A stretch of 64,000 nt of DNA from Euglena gracilis (Eukaryota > Euglenida > Euglenophyceae > Euglenales), in assembly GCA_039621445.1 (NCBI GenBank), contig CP154956.1:89100482-89164481 (forward strand). The letters are read 5' to 3'. Under the pieces are notes generated by a model, which saw nothing but the letters and a program-made list of their open reading frames with translations, was not told where the DNA came from and did no database searches. Below are positions 1 to 13,139 of the stretch, in pieces (the first letter of the stretch is position 1; each line of letters opens with the position of its first letter). The position numbers were made by a program, and so were the translations under genes.

Positions 1-2024
1 TTGGCCAAATTTTTGCCCAATTTTTGGGCAAAATTTTTCGTCCCGGCGTGAAGCGCCGGGACCAAAAATTTGGTCAAACCTCCGAAAAGGTGTCCTCTGA
101 CCGGGGGGGTGGTCATTGGACATAGGGGGGTCGTTGGACATGGGGGGGGGGGCATGTGGAATTGGAGAACAGGTTGGTGTTGGGCAATCTGGCATGCTGT
201 ACAATATGCCCCAGAGCAGCGCATATTGTTTTTTTTTGAGACCGGGGGGAGGGGGGGTCCCCCCACCCACCCACCCCCTGGGGGGGGCCACCCCGGGGGG
301 GGGGGGGGGTCCCAGGGGACCCACAAAAAAAAATGGCTGAAAAATCGCGAAAAGTGCTAAAAATAGCACCTTTTCAAAAATTTTCGGCGCCAAAGGCGCC
401 GAAAAATATATCCCACCCCCCTCCGGGGGAACCCGGGGGGGGGGGGGCTCGGCCGGACCCACCCACCCTACCCCCTCCCTCCCCCTGGGGGTCCACAACT
501 AAAAACAAAACCCCTGCCCCAGAGGTCAGAGGAGGATGAAAATTGCTGGTGAAAGGTCAAGGTGATTCTTGGACCAAACTGCAAGCTGGTGCAAGCTGAC
601 CTCCTGAAGTCTCTGAAACAAGGTGCGGGAATGAATTGGGCACCAAGGAGGATTGCAGAAACGAGATACAAAGTGTGGATTTGTGTTCCAAAATTGACCC
701 AAGATGTCCGATTGCTACCGAATTGGAAAACCCCCAAATTCATGCTTGCTTGAGATTATTCGTGAAATATTTGTGGCACGAATTCAGAAATGACAACAGA
801 CAACAGAAACTTTGGAGACAAAACCACACTGTAAATAACAGAAAGCAGATCAAAAAGAACAACAGAAAGAAACAGCATGTCTTTGTCCTCCGTGGAGGGC
901 CGTTGCTGGGAGTATGCGTGTAGGGGTCATGCCCCCCAGTAAACTGTCATTTGGGAAAATTGACCAATCAGGAACTCTGCAAACTTTGTTCCCCCCCCCC
1001 ACCCACCCACACTTAAACCCTCTCAACCCCCTCCTTGGGTCGGCCAACCAACGCCGACTTATGACCTCCCTTCCCAAATGAACGAGCTGGGGATGGTTTT
1101 CATGACCAGTGTGGATGAGACAATGAGGGACAGGTGATCTGATCACCATCTTGTTTGCCATCTCAGGCAATCCAAAGGTCACAGGATTTGGTTACGAGCG
1201 AGACGACTCCAATTTTTACAGCAATTTTCAAAATTTGTCAAAATCTCACTTCCAGCAATTTGTCAAGAATCTAGTTTTGGGGGTCATCCAAGTCATTACA
1301 GATACTGTATGTCCAACAAAAGGCTTTATTTGCTCTACCCACATTTCTGACCAATGCTGATGGTTGTAAAAGTTCATGTGTTTCAAGTTGATGTCCAGGA
1401 GGAGTTCAAATTCCAGGAGATGTCCTGGAAAACTTCTCCATAAATAACCAGTTAGCTGCTGTGGTGACGTTGGGAAAGTTTGGTGTCAACGTGCCCTCCT
1501 CCTAACCAGACACCACAGGGGGGGACCTCCCTTGTCCAAGACTCCAAACTATGATGGTCCGTTAAAACCAAAAAAGTGGGTTGGAATCCAATCCAACTTT
1601 CCCACTTTTGAATGACCAAATTTATGGCATGTGTCTCCAACTCCCTGGGTCCGTTTTCTTTGCCTTCGCCTGCCTTTGTCATTCCAGGGAACTGCGGGAC
1701 CAGAGAATTGCTAATCTGGTTTAAAGGCCGGGGCACACTCGTGCACAACAGTGGCGGCTCCCCGTGTGGGAGGAGGAGAAGGGTGGTGGGCAGGGCTGCA
1801 TAGGATGGGCTTGGCGTCCCCCATCCAAACGGGAGGGAGGGAGAGGGCAGGGTTCGACATGGGGCAAGGTGTGGGGTGGTCTGGACCAGGACCAGGTCCA
1901 TCGATTTAAGGACCGGTGGGGGGTCCGGACCACCCCACCCCCCCCCCCGTCAAGGAGGGGGGGGAACTGCCCCACAAAACAGTGGGAAGGCAAAAATGAT
2001 TTTTGGCCCAGCGCACAGGGGATT

Positions 2025-2205
2025 TCTTAAGGACCCCGGGGGGGTCCAGCCTCCGGCTGGCAAAAAGGCTGCTGGGTGGACCCCCCCCCCCGGAGGGGAT
2101 AGGGGGAGGGGGGGGGGTCCGGGCTGGAGGGGGCTGGGCTGGGTCGATGAAAAAAAAAGTTTTCTGAGACATTTTTGCTCTCTCGACATTTTGATGGATG
2201 TAGTT
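2025..2205 (+). repeat. Dispersed repeat, copy 1 (GGCTGGGTCGATGAAAA type)
   Basis: Block with CCAGCCTCCGGCTGGCAAAAAGGCTGCTGG, a G-run, then GGCTGGGCTGGGTCGATGAAAA and TCTCGACATTTTGATGGATG. The same series occurs at 31,745-31,960 in the same orientation with altered homopolymer lengths. Confidence 0.8.
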
Positions 2206-3954
2206 GGATCAAGGCTGGGGGGCTGTGATGGAGGAAACTGTGATGAGGGGGGGGGGGAATGCAGTGATAGGTGTACTGGGCAGCCGAGTTGGCTGGCCAA
2301 CCTGTGGCCGGCTGACCCGGCCTTTGGCCGGCTGGCCCGGTCTCTGGCCAAAGGCCGAAGGCCGGGCTGGATCCAACTTTGTATCACTCGACCCCCGGGG
2401 GGGGGGGGGGCTCCCAGCCCAAATTTGGGCTGCTGGCTGGATTTGAGCTGCTGGCTGGCTGGACCCCCCCAGGGGATGGGGTCCCATCCGGCTTAAGAAA
2501 TCCCCTGCCAGGCAAAGCACCGGACCAAAACGCCAGGTAGTGTCACAAAAATGTGCCATTGACACGGGGGGGGGGTCAACAACACTGTGTGTTGGACAGG
2601 GCGGCAAGGTGAGTGAAGGTTGTTGTCCCCCCCAAACTTGGCCAAAAATGCAACTTTGGGGGGGGGGGAATTGACCTTTTGGGGGTCCAGTGTTGAGGTT
2701 GGTCTGGAGGGGTTCCGGTAAGGCTGAGAAACAGTTTCCCCACCACCAATAGGGTTTGCAGGATTACCAGTCAGCCTTGGTGGTGGTGATGGAGGGACAC
2801 AAGGAATACACACAATTTATATGACTGGAGACGATCGCACGGAGAGGTGGTGGCACGGCCTCCTTTGAACGGACCCTGGGCCGCCCCCTGCCCCCTGGGG
2901 GTTGGTCAAATTCACCCTGAGTGGGTCAGATCCAACCGGACCCAGAACTGACCCCCTCCTGGCTGCGCGCCTGTCTATGTCAGCCAGATGTGCACACATG
3001 GGCAGACACGCACGGACAAACGCTGGTGTGATCTACAGAACCTAATTGGGACTTGGGTCGGGCTGCTAGGGGCCTCAGAGTGCCCTGGAGCACAGGGGTG
3101 CCTGGTTTTTCCAAAAATGCCCAAGATCGGCTTTTCCAGGCTTCCGGAGCCTTTGGCACAAAGAAGTGTGTTTCTTTGCCAATGCCCAGGCACTTTTCTA
3201 GCTGTTGGCAAGGTACCCACCCCCCTCCCAGGGGAATCTTTGTGCCTTAGAGTGCCGTAAGGTAATCCTCCCCGGAGTGGGGTCGGCCTCACCTCACCTT
3301 AAAATTCAGCAACCCACCACATGGATATTTCTGGATATTCAGTGCCTTCAGCACCAGCGGTGAGCTAAGGGACTACCCATCCAAATAGAAGAGGGTGTGA
3401 GGGTCAGTGGACCCCGATTCCCACTTTTGGAGGTCCCGCGGTGCCCAGGAAATGCAGCGGAATTGGGTTACTTTTGTCAGATTCAGGGAGGGTGTGTGTT
3501 TAGGAGTAGAGTTGTGATGGGGATTGGTGTGTTGAAAATTGGCCAAATTTAAAGGCTAAGTTTGGGCCGCAAGTTAGGTCCCCAGCTTGGAAATATTAAT
3601 CCGCAGAAAATATCCGAAAGGTCAAGGACAGGAAAAATGACATTTGGCTTCCAGCCAGAAGGAAAAAAAGCCGTCGTCAGGTTTGGATTGGGAGGGGGGA
3701 TAGCGGGGGCGTCCTCATCGCTGGATGCACGGCGACATGTGCCGCCCGAATGCAGCTGAAGGGTTGGAGGCAGGGGCTGCCCTGCGGATCGATGGTCTGC
3801 TTCGATGCAATCGAGCGACCGGTTCTCAGGTGGCAATTACCCAGCCAGGGGGGTGGAACCCTTCCACCCCCCAAAATAAAACCCAGCTCTGGGGCTGACC
3901 AAGCAAAATCTAACAAGAATAAGATCCCCCCCAAATTTAAGCCCCCAGCAGGCA

Positions 3955-4345
3955 TTTGCTTAAGGACCCCCGGGGGGGTACTGGCTAGCCAATCGGCTAG
4001 ACACTGGAAAAAAAGTGGACTAGCTAGACCCCCCGGGGGGGGGGGGGTCCGGGGGTCCCCCGGACTGGAAAAATGAGGTTTTTAACATGTTTTTGGCTGA
4101 TTTTGTTCCAAAAATTCCCAAAAATGGCCAAAAATGGGCATTTTTGGCCATTTTTGGGGGTCCCAAAAAAAATTTTCGGCGCTTCGCGCCGGTCACTGGA
4201 AATTTTTTTTCCACTAGCTAGCCCTGCTAGCAGACCCCCCCCCCGGGGGGGGGGGGTCTGCTAGAAAACCCACTAGCCAAATTTGGACTAGCCGCAGTCC
4301 CGCCCCCCCGGGGGGGGGGGGGTACTGCAATCCCTTAAGCAAAAG
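3955..4345 (+). repeat. Dispersed cassette with CTAGCTAG and GGCGC palindromes, copy 1
   Basis: Contains TGCTTAAGGACCCC, CTGGCTAGCCAATCGGCTAG, GGTTTTTAACATG, a run of AAAATGGCC repeats, TTCGGCGCTTCGCGCCG, and CTGCAATCCCTTAAGCAAAAGCCTG. Near-identical copies lie at 33,380-33,725, and a partial copy at 31,990-32,095. Confidence 0.85.
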
Positions 4346-4677
4346 CCTGGCCCCCAGCCCATACTTTGCGAAGCTTGGAGGGATGAAAACTTCACTGCAA
4401 AAAATACCCAAAATGATATTTGGTTTTGAAGCCCAAATACGCGAGATTTCAGTTTATACCAATTCACACGAGGCGTGAAGTACGGAAGGTCCAGGTTGGT
4501 CGAAGAAAAACCTATAAAATAACCCCCCAAAAAATAAGAGAGGTTTCGGACAATGAGTACAACCTCCCGGGCAGGCCTGTGTGAAGATACCACAATTTTC
4601 CCCATCTCATTGTCCAGATGGAGCATTTATCCTCAAAGAGCACAAGACAACGTCTGTTACAGGGGGGCGGCCTCTGC

Positions 4678-4801
4678 TCATTGGGTGTCGGGGGGGGAGT
4701 GCATCGACTCGACCAGCGCGGCCTTAAGCACCGTGAGACTTTGGTCGAACGACTGCAGAATGCAGTTGGTGTAGGTGCCCCGCACCAGCACGGTCGCGCC
4801 T
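4678..4801 (-). CDS. Candidate terminal exon, protein unknown
   Basis: Minus-strand open segment GATVLVRGTYTNCILQ then SFDQSLTVLKAALVESMH, ending SPPDTQ-stop. A possible acceptor (GGGGAAG) precedes it. Amino-acid composition is balanced and third positions are G/C-rich, unlike the surrounding low-complexity repeats, which argues for coding. Product not recognised. No upstream exon could be identified; the plus strand is also open here. Confidence 0.35.
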
Positions 4802-6461
4802 CTTCCCCAAGCAGCCAAGCGAGTGAGAATGAGAGACAAGCCTCCTACTCACCCCCCACGCGGCACATTGTTGGCCCTAACAGCCCGAGGAACCAACTTC
4901 CGGGGGCATATGTCAACTCCGAAAGTCTCGGGGAACCAAAATGCCATTGGGGGAAGGTATGGTATGAACTCAGGGGGTCATCCTCCTGCCCCACACCCAC
5001 CAGGATTTGTGCAAGAACAATATCAACCAGGCCAAAGAACCTTTCCTTTCCTGATGATTTTAACTGATCCTTTCCTAATGCAAAAAAACACAATGGGGTG
5101 GGGTAATCCCTGCTGTGCGCGAGGAGGAGAAGGAGGGGTGAGGAGGGGAAACCCCCACCCCCCACCCACCCATTGGGAGACCCCATTCACCCCCTCACGT
5201 CCAAATAAATAAGTCGATCATCTATTTTGTAGGTGTTCTCACTCAGCGTCTCATCTTGGGGGGGGGCAGGAAGCCGTGAGGGGTCGGACCCTCCCTCCCA
5301 CCTCGAAACCGAAAGGAGGCATGGAAAAATTTCGGTTCTGTGGACGGGAAAAGGGACATCAGGAACAGATATGTATACTAGGCGGAAAATCCCTGATTTT
5401 TCTTTGAAAATAAATCCAGAAATGCTCAATTTATGCATTTCCTGGACTTTTAAGGGGAAAAAATACAGCCAAAACATTAAAAAAAAGTTCAATATGCTTC
5501 AAAGCGGGAGGTGCGTTTTCTTCAAATTCCAACCGTGCAGCACTGCAAATTCTTTTTACTTATTGGGGGGAACCTGGGGGTGGGGTCCGGACCCCTTCCA
5601 ACATCGGGGGGGGGGGGGGGCGGGTGTTCAGGAAGGTCTGGTTGTGGGGTCGGAACCCCCCACCCGGGAGGTGGAGGAAGGAGTCGACCCCCCCTGCACC
5701 CGCGCAAGGAAACTTCCTTTGGCACCAAATGAAAATTTTGTCCAAATTTGGTGGCGCCGGAAATACTGGAACGCCTGGTGGGGAGGGGTGCAACCCCCCC
5801 CCCCGCACACTCCATGGCACTCTGAAACCCTCCAGGGATCTATGGGAAGCCCTTCGGTATTGAGGTGGGTGGTACGGGGGAGGGTCCTGAACCCTCCCCC
5901 GGGGGTCAAGAGGGGTTCAGGGCTCACCCAGGGCTGTATGGGGAATCCCTGAAACCCTTTGTGGTGGGTGGAGGGGGGGGTCAATCCCCACCCCCATCCT
6001 CTCCTGGTCCTGGTCCTGCTTGCAGGCAAGAATTTACCTCCAAAATGGGTATTTTTCTGTGCCTTTCTGGTTACAGTGCCTTCGATCCTGGAGCGCCTTC
6101 ACCGAGTACCAAGCACTGCCCCGCCCGCAGGTGGGTTGGATCGGGGGTTATGGCACGGTGTGGTGTGGCGTGGTGTGGTGCGGTGTGGTGGGGGGGGGAA
6201 TCAAATTTGTTTTCTGACCCACCCCTGAAAAGTGTGAATGCAAACCGAGCATGGCAGATTTCTAAAGGGGGAGGGGGTGGAAAGAAAAGGCAAACCTGCC
6301 ACACATGCCATATAGAACGGCCGTGGGAATCAACATAACTCTTCGCCTCAGGCTGTCCGCCCTGGGGATGGTGGCCTGCGACTTGCGGCACCCCGTGGCA
6401 GCCCGGCGCCACGCTGCAGCTGTGGGGGAAGAAAACAAATGTGTTCGTTTCACAACACCAC

Positions 6462-6660
6462 ACCGCACCATGCCCCTCCACACCACACCCCGCCACGCCG
6501 CTACGGCACACCACACCACACCACACCACACCACACCACACCACACCTCACCACACCACACCACACCACACCACACCACACCACACCACACCACACCACA
6601 CCACACCGCACCACACCGCACCACACCACACCGCGCCGCACCGCACCGCACCATGCTCAT
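6462..6660 (+). repeat. (CCACA)n pentanucleotide microsatellite
   Basis: About 200 bp of CCACA/CCGCA units. It gives spurious long frames in every phase on both strands (TTPHH, VWCGV). A short complementary TGTGG tract sits about 300 bp upstream (6,150-6,195). Confidence 0.97.
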
Positions 6661-7046
6661 AGCACCCTTCTTTAATAAGAAGCCTGCACCCTTCTCAAAG
6701 ATGATTTTTGATGGCATTCCAGAAGCTAACGGATGCATGAATGGAGGATTGGAGGGGCCATCTGGGCAGGGACAGGAGATAGCAATGCCCTCTGGGCTCA
6801 CTGGGGTCCAAAACCGACCCCCCCTGGGGGGTGTGCCTGTTATGGGCAGGCACCCCATAGTACAAGGCACCCCCAGGGTCATTAAAAACAAGCCTGGGCA
6901 GTGCTATAGCACACCCCCCGGTGCCAAATTGCCGGGGGCCCGAAAATGGCCGTGGTGCATGTCCTACGCACCTAGTCATGCCTAAAATTTTTATCCAGCC
7001 ATTGAAAGCCTCCTTGGCTTGGGGGCAGTGCTGACCATGCCCTCCG

Positions 7047-7272
7047 TCAGCTGCAGAATGGGCGTTCCTTCAGTCTGTCGCGTAGCTTCAGAGCAGCCTG
7101 GCAGCAGAAGTTGGTCATGTTGGCGAGTATAGAGAGGGCGAAGATGACAAGGTACGCGGCCCCGTATGCCAGCGTGTGGGGCACCAGCCCCCGGAGCTGC
7201 GGGTCTTGCAGTGGCAGGGGAACGGCAATAGGCACGGTGTTGTGGAAGTTCTTGGGGGGGATGGCCAAAACA
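7047..7272 (-). CDS. Candidate terminal exon of a membrane protein
   Basis: After acceptor TTTTTAG the frame reads VLAIPPKNFHNTVPIAV, a Pro/Leu stretch, then GLVPHTLAYGAAYLVIFALS and ILANMTNFCCQAALKLRDRL, ending KERPFCS-stop. One hydrophobic segment of about 20 residues (AYGAAYLVIFALSILANM) followed by two Cys and a basic tail suggests a C-terminal membrane anchor. Family not recognised. The other minus-strand segments at 8.3-8.8, 11.2 and 13.4 kb may belong to the same gene. Confidence 0.45.
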
Positions 7273-8289
7273 CTAAAAATGAAAAATGAAAAACAGAATA
7301 TTGAAGATCAAATTGAATTAAAAGTCATTAAAATAATTAATTTAAACAACTAAAAATAATACATCATTGTTTCGAAAATGAATGCTCCGTTCTCCGTTCG
7401 TTTTCATTTGTTTTTTTTTTACCCTCACACACACTTTCCACATTTTTTTTCAGTCTGTTTATGACCCATTTTCACCGGATTTTGGCCAATACTGAAGCCA
7501 TCCAGGGCAGGGCACAAATTGGATGTGTAGGGTCAAAAAATGCGTCAAACGATGTAATGAGTTCCAGTCATTCTTCAGATGATTCAGAGGCAGACAAGGC
7601 AAGGGGGGTGAACACAACACAACACTTTTCTGGTTTTTGGCAAAATTAGGCCAATTTCGGCAATTTTCGTCATATTTTGAGTTTTGTGGGGAAATGAGTT
7701 TAGCTTTGAAAAATTTCGCATCTTCACATTTTCTCCTATAACCAAACTGTTGTCATTTTTGATTTCTTTTTGGTGAACAAATCCAGCAGTTGTGGAATAA
7801 AATTTCCCAAAAATTGCAAAAAATCAAGTGTTTTTGATTATTATTTTTTTGCTGAGGAAAATGTAAACGTCGACAAAAAACATATGCCAATGTTGCATCA
7901 TTGGCACAGTGTGTCATGGGCATCGTACTGTTGTAGGTACAGGGGAATTGCAGGGGGGGGGTGATGTGGGGAGGTAAGTTGGTGGGCAGGTTGATTGCTC
8001 ATGTTCTATTTGTGTGTTTATGCATAAACATGAAAAAAACATTGAATCCTGCGATGCTGAAAATTCATAATTTGGGGCGTAAATTGAAATTCTCATCTTA
8101 ACTTGGTTTTTTCTTCTAAAAAAACAAGTTTGGCGGAATTTTTCTTTTCTGGCAGAGTCCGAAAAATGCAGATCACATAACTCCCTTGCTGCATTATTAA
8201 TCTCAACAAAACACACTGCCACTGCGAGGAGGCAGGGGCATTTGCTTTCCGGGGGGGGGGGGGCACCCCTGGGTGGTTCGGTAGGGCAC

Positions 8290-8389
8290 TTCACTGGGAC
8301 GAGGTGGGAAAAGGGGGCAGACTGCTGCAGCGCACAGACCATGATGAGCAGGTGGAGGTTGTCCCTCACATTCTCAATTGCGTGTAGAA
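8290..8389 (-). CDS. Candidate internal exon (helical segment)
   Basis: Following CTGAG the frame reads LHAIENVRDNLHLLIMVCAL then QQSAPFSHLVP. The start phase (two leftover bases) fits the donor GTATGA that ends the segment at 8,715. The 3' end is uncertain: donors after ATCATG or after CTCGTCCCA are possible, and neither gives the phase wanted by the 7.27-kb segment. Product unknown. Confidence 0.35.
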
Positions 8390-8714
8390 CTCAGAAATGG
8401 AAGCACACAATTTTGAATGATGCACCATCACGTGTGAGGAAGATGTCGGACGAAGAGGGTGGGATAAATGTTTGAGTTTCTATGGGGAGACAATTTTTTT
8501 TAAGGCTAACATGTCGGCAAATCCCTAACGTGCAATCACCGTTGTCCACATGGACCTTGACTCACCTTGGCATTGGGAACAGTCATGGCATAAGGACACA
8601 ATGGTGGCACACCGGGTTCCAATCATGCGGGGCATTCGGTCACTCGTGCGCATGATGCTTTGTGACAAAAGAACCGAAAGGCTGAAAGAAACCTCTGCAG
8701 ATGGTCTTTCATAC

Positions 8715-8818
8715 TGGCCAGCACCTCCTCCTCTGCCTTGCCAATTAGTTCCAGCATGTTGCAGAGCGCACGGTCCACATTTCCCCGGCAGGCCGCTTGA
8801 ACGGTGCTGGGGCACCTC
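8715..8818 (-). CDS. Candidate internal exon (Cys/Leu-rich helical segment)
   Basis: Between TTTCAAAG and donor GTATGA, the frame reads CPSTVQAACRGNVDRALCNM then LELIGKAEEEVLA. Splicing to 8,389 gives ..EEVLA-ILHAIENVRDN, a plausible continuous amphipathic helix. Product not recognised. Read-through of the same frame continues for about 20 codons before a stop. Confidence 0.4.
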
Positions 8819-9061
8819 CTTTGAAAAAAACATTCAAAACCTTTAAATTTTCTTTTGCCAAAATGCCTTTAAAAGGAACCTTAAAAAGCGATCTGGACAA
8901 TTTTTTTCAGGCTGAGCAAAACTGAAGTCGCAAAATCTCAGCAAAAACAAGCCAATTCCAGGGGGAAAGTGATTTCTGGCATCCTAAAATTGTCTTTGCA
9001 GATAAACTCGAAAAATGGGTTTGACCTTATTGATTTTATTTCCGGTTCATTCCCGGTGGAC

Positions 9062-9185
9062 CTCCCCTAAAAAAAATAAAAAAAATAATATAAGATATAA
9101 TTAATAATATAATTATATAATGATATAATATAATTATAATATAATATAATATAATATGTAATAATATTTGGAATTTAAAAAAAAA
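9062..9185. repeat. A/T-only low-complexity tract
   Basis: AATATAATAT-type sequence with almost no G or C, in a 2-kb gene-less stretch (9,000-11,100) between candidate exons. No open frame of interest. Confidence 0.9.
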
Positions 9186-11176
9186 AAACTAAAAAAAATT
9201 CCCAAAATGCGGGGGTAGCATGGACCCTCAAAAAAATGTGAACACAAGAAAAAAAATGAATGTGAACACAAGAAAAACGCAAATGAACACAAAAAATGCA
9301 AGCTGGATGTAAAATCCTTTAGGAGCTCTCCCCTGGGATGTGCACTTTCTGCTGGAGAGGACTTGAAAAAAATTTTGGCTCAGCCAGGAAAAATTTTCAT
9401 TTTGGATGAAAATTGGCACTCTGTTGACCAAAGGTGAAAAGATGACAAAAAAAAGACAGAATTTTTGGTCTCAGGGGAAAATTGGTACAAAAAAATGAGG
9501 AGTTTTAAAATACTTTCCAGCAAAAAAAAATCCAAAAATCGTTGAAAAAAAACACCCAAAAAAAACAACGTAAAGGGAACGCAAAAATGCGAATTTGGCA
9601 AAATCAAAGAAAACAAAAAAGCGCAAAAAAAATCACGTTCCTTTTCCTTTGATTAAACCATATGTCACTTCATCTGTCAGACTTGGGAGCCCCTTTTGTT
9701 TTCATTGAAGGCCCCCAAAAGGCCATACGTGCTGATACCATTACTTTAAGAACAGAAACCCCCTGGCAGGGGTTTCGCGCCCACCTTGTCAGAGGGAAGG
9801 TTGGTTTATCCAAAAAATAAGGCCTATTTTTCTGAGAAGTTTTTGAAATTGACCCAACGGAGGAGGCTGGTGGCCTTTTCATCCCATGGCCAACGACAAG
9901 GCCCCTGGGAGATATTTTGGGCAAGCCGAAATCCTCTTGGACTTCAAGATGAAATAAACCAGCAAAGCAAACAAAGCTGATAATCCCCGATCCGTGAACA
10001 TCCCTGTGGGATGGGCATCCAGGACCCTCAAAAACGCGGCATGCAAAACTCCCAAAAATTGCAAATTTTCAAAAAAAGATTAAAACTTGAAAACATGAGA
10101 AGATGGAAAATAATATAAAAAAAAGTGTGCAACAATGCCCCCCCGGGAGGGCAAGAGGAGGATTTCAGGATTTTATCAGGAACCTGTGGGCTCCAGGGTT
10201 CTTTTACACAACATTGGGGTGACCCTCCCCCTCCCCAATCTCCACGGGGGGGGGGGGGGGGGGGTAGGTCCTGGCGTCGGCTGACCTAGGCAAGTTTCCC
10301 TAAAAAATGGCCATTTTCAGCCCATGTGCCTTCGGTGCCGGGGTGTGTTAGAAGACTACCCCCCCCCCCCCAAAATCTGACCCCTCGGGCAAGCAACTGT
10401 GGGCATCCGGGATTGCAAACCGAGTCACGCCCAGTCACGCCCAGTCATGGAATGGGGGGTCCTCAAAGTCAGTCACGTCCGGTAACAGCCAGTGACTCCC
10501 AGTCATTTCATGGGCGGTTGCCCTTGGGGTCAAAAGTTCCCTGCTGCTGCTTGCCCATAACACCCAACTCTCCGGGAGAGCTGGATGGGCATCCATGGGT
10601 TCGGCTGAGAACACCATTCAGCACGCTCAGCCATTTGGTGCAGTGGCAGCGAATGGGGGACAACTCGAACGTTGCGGCATCCTTTGACCTCAACAGCCGC
10701 TGCCCACTGTGTCGCTCACCTCCCAATACATTGAAAAACATCTTTCGCTTGCAGAAACCATTCCCTGCTTCACTCACACCTTCCTCTGTGCGGCATCCTC
10801 ATCCCGCCTTTTCCCAGGTTGGTTGCCCCAAATATGTTTCGGTAAATAATTGACAGGATGAAAGCATGTGGCAAAGATTCTTGCACCCAAAGGTCGAAAA
10901 GTCCAGGAGCGGGGCAATTTTTGGGAACAAGGATTTCGCTACAGGCACAAAGAATGACAATATTGGACAGGAATATTGATGAAATATTGATGAAATAATT
11001 GATGAAATGTTGAGAAAATAGCGAGCCAGGGTAACTCAGGAGAACTCGGTAGTAACATAGTGGAAGGAAACGCTGACCATGCAACAGCGTCATGCATTCC
11101 CACCTGCAGAGAATATTTCCGACGTGATCCGTTTGCATCCCATCTGCACAATTCTCATCGGAGGCGCGCCACCCAC

Positions 11177-11271
11177 AGCCCCGGATGGACTTGCGGAACG
11201 CCTGCTCCAGCGTGTCCAAATCCTGTCCGAAGGGCAGGGCGAGGCAGCTGTCCTTGATGGCACGCTCCATT
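11177..11271 (-). CDS. Candidate internal exon
   Basis: Acceptor TTCCCCTGGCCAG and donor GTGGGT bound the frame MERAIKDSCLALPFGQ then DLDTLEQAFRKSIRG. High third-position G/C and mixed residues suggest coding. The phases do not match the flanking candidates directly, so at least one more exon or a nonconventional intron would be needed to link it to the 13.4-kb and 8.8-kb segments. Confidence 0.35.
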
Positions 11272-12068
11272 CTGGCCAGGGGAATGCAAGGAGGCCCTCG
11301 ACCTCGCCGACCTTGATTGAATGAGAGCGTTTCTTACTGTCCAAAAATCCAGTCCCATCACATTTAGTGAAAACCCCACAAGAAAAATGGCAGGAAAAAA
11401 GGCCCTATTTTGACAAAAACAGGTCGATAGTAAGGGAAAAAATATTGTGGCACCTTTGGATCATGGCCCCTCCGTCCAAAGACATCAAAAAATTCACTTT
11501 TCTGAATTTTTTTTATTTTGGACCCCATTTGGGCCCCTGACTAGCTGTTGGCTGGCCTTGGGCCAAGGGCGGGCCAAAAGGGGCGGTCCTTAATTAAAAA
11601 AAGGTACCCTGGTTTGAATTCTCTTTAGTAATGCACCATCCCCCACCCGGTCAGGCATGCCTGGCCATGTGACTCCATTGTTTGATGCTGTTTTGTACGA
11701 TTTGCACCCCACCAGACCAGGGGAATGAAGTTCCACTCACCCAGAGGTACGCCTTCACCCCCCCCCTGGGAGGAGACCCGGGGACCCACTTTGGGAGGGT
11801 CAGTTTTAGGGTCAAAAATTTTTGGCGCTTCGTGCTGAAAAAAAGCGGCAAAAATGCCCGAAACCCTGCCTCCGGTGGCGGGCCACAGGGCCATTGGGGA
11901 TATACCCGGTCCATGCATCCCCCACACAGAAAAGTGGGAAGAGGGCAGGAGGCAAGAGCAGAACTGGGGCGCAAGGGTGTAGACCCACCCACGGGAACCA
12001 CACCAACCACACAAGGTGAGTGTATGTCCCTACAGCGCTGGACTACACCAGAGTTACTCACCCGGCCA

Positions 12069-12190
12069 GGGGGAGCAACAAAAGAGCACTGGTGTAAGGG
12101 GTACCTGGCCACTCACCACAGCAAACTGGGCCAGAAGCGAAGTTAGCGCCGGCCATAAACAGACAAGAAGCCTTAGTGCAACTAAGGGGG
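12069..12190 (+). repeat. 120-bp direct duplication, unit 1
   Basis: From GGGAGCAACAAAAGAGCACT through CACCACAGCAAACTGGGCC and AAGTTAGCGCCGGCC to CCTTAGTGCAACTAAGG. The second copy starts about 860 bp downstream. Function unknown; it ends in a small palindrome (CCTTAG..CTAAGG). Confidence 0.9.
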
Positions 12191-12928
12191 ACCACCCACG
12201 TACTGGGGCCACGTACTCACGTGGCAGCCAGAAGCGGTGACCACACCATTCGTGACGATTTTAGGTGGTGTGTGGCAGTGGTGGGAACGTCGCCAAAGCG
12301 AGGGTGCCCAAGGCCCTGAATAGCCGTCGCTTTGGTGTCCGGGTGCCCCAGAGGGTCTTGACTAGCCCACCCGGGTACCCCTGGTGGTCTTGAACAACCC
12401 GGCCCACCCCTTGGGGGGGTCTCCCCAAAGATTTGCACTTGGCCAAGGCACTTCTGGCACCGAAGGGTCCAGAAGCCCAAATTGAGCCCATCTTGGGCAC
12501 TTTTTTTTGACCCACGCCCCCATTGGACTGAATTTCATCAAAACCAAAGGGGGTGCCTGTGGGCAGGGGCATTACCCCCGGGGGGTGGGGGCAGTGCCTG
12601 TCTGGGGTTTTGGATCCCTGTGGCCAGAAGGGAAAATGGGGGGAGCGAATGGGAAGACAGAGGGAACCCCCCACGGAGACCAGCAGCAGAAAAAGCGACT
12701 CTGTAGGGGGGCATGGCGCTTCGTGCGACCGCCCGGGGGAAATGGCAGGGGGGCCTTCGGGCTCGCCGGCCTAGTAGGAGCGCACCCCACAGCAACCCAA
12801 CCCCAAAGGGGAAGCCAGCAGAGAGGGACCCACCCGCGAGGCAGAGGACCGCCCAAACCAACCCCAGACAGGGCATGGAGCGCGGGTACCAGTATGTAAG
12901 GAACTACTGGTACCCAGCAGCACACTCA

Positions 12929-13050
12929 GGGGGAGCAACAAAAGAGCACTGGTGTAAGGGGTCCCTGGCCACTCACCACACAGCAAACTGGGCCAGAAGC
13001 GAAGTTAGCGCCGGCCATAAACAGACAAGAAGCCTTAGTGCAACTGAGGG
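12929..13050 (+). repeat. 120-bp direct duplication, unit 2
   Basis: Near-identical to 12,069-12,190, with a 2-base CA insertion in CACCACACAGC and an A-to-G change near the end. Confidence 0.9.
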
Positions 13051-13139
13051 GGGGGGGGGTCCGGCGACCCATCCAACCTACCCCCCCCCGCAGGGGTCCA
13101 ACCAGGGCGCCCAAGGACCTGCTGGGGGTCCAGCTCAGT

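Larger units (their letters stand above)
1..4677. other. Repeat-rich stretch without an identifiable gene
   Basis: G- and C-homopolymer tracts, short inverted motifs such as GGCGCC and CCGGGGG, and dispersed repeats whose other copies lie near 31.7-33.7 kb. Open frames here are mostly Gly/Pro/Arg low complexity in several frames at once and are not supported as genes. A patch near 2,988-3,260 has more mixed composition but no convincing splice context. Confidence 0.6.

Noticed and set aside
1876-2496. 206-codon plus-strand frame at 1.9-2.5 kb
   Set aside because: Gly/Pro/Trp-rich, coincides with a dispersed repeat and homopolymers, and several other frames are equally open.
6262-6985. Frames over 200 codons around 6.3-7.0 kb
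   Set aside because: They owe their length to the (CCACA)n microsatellite.
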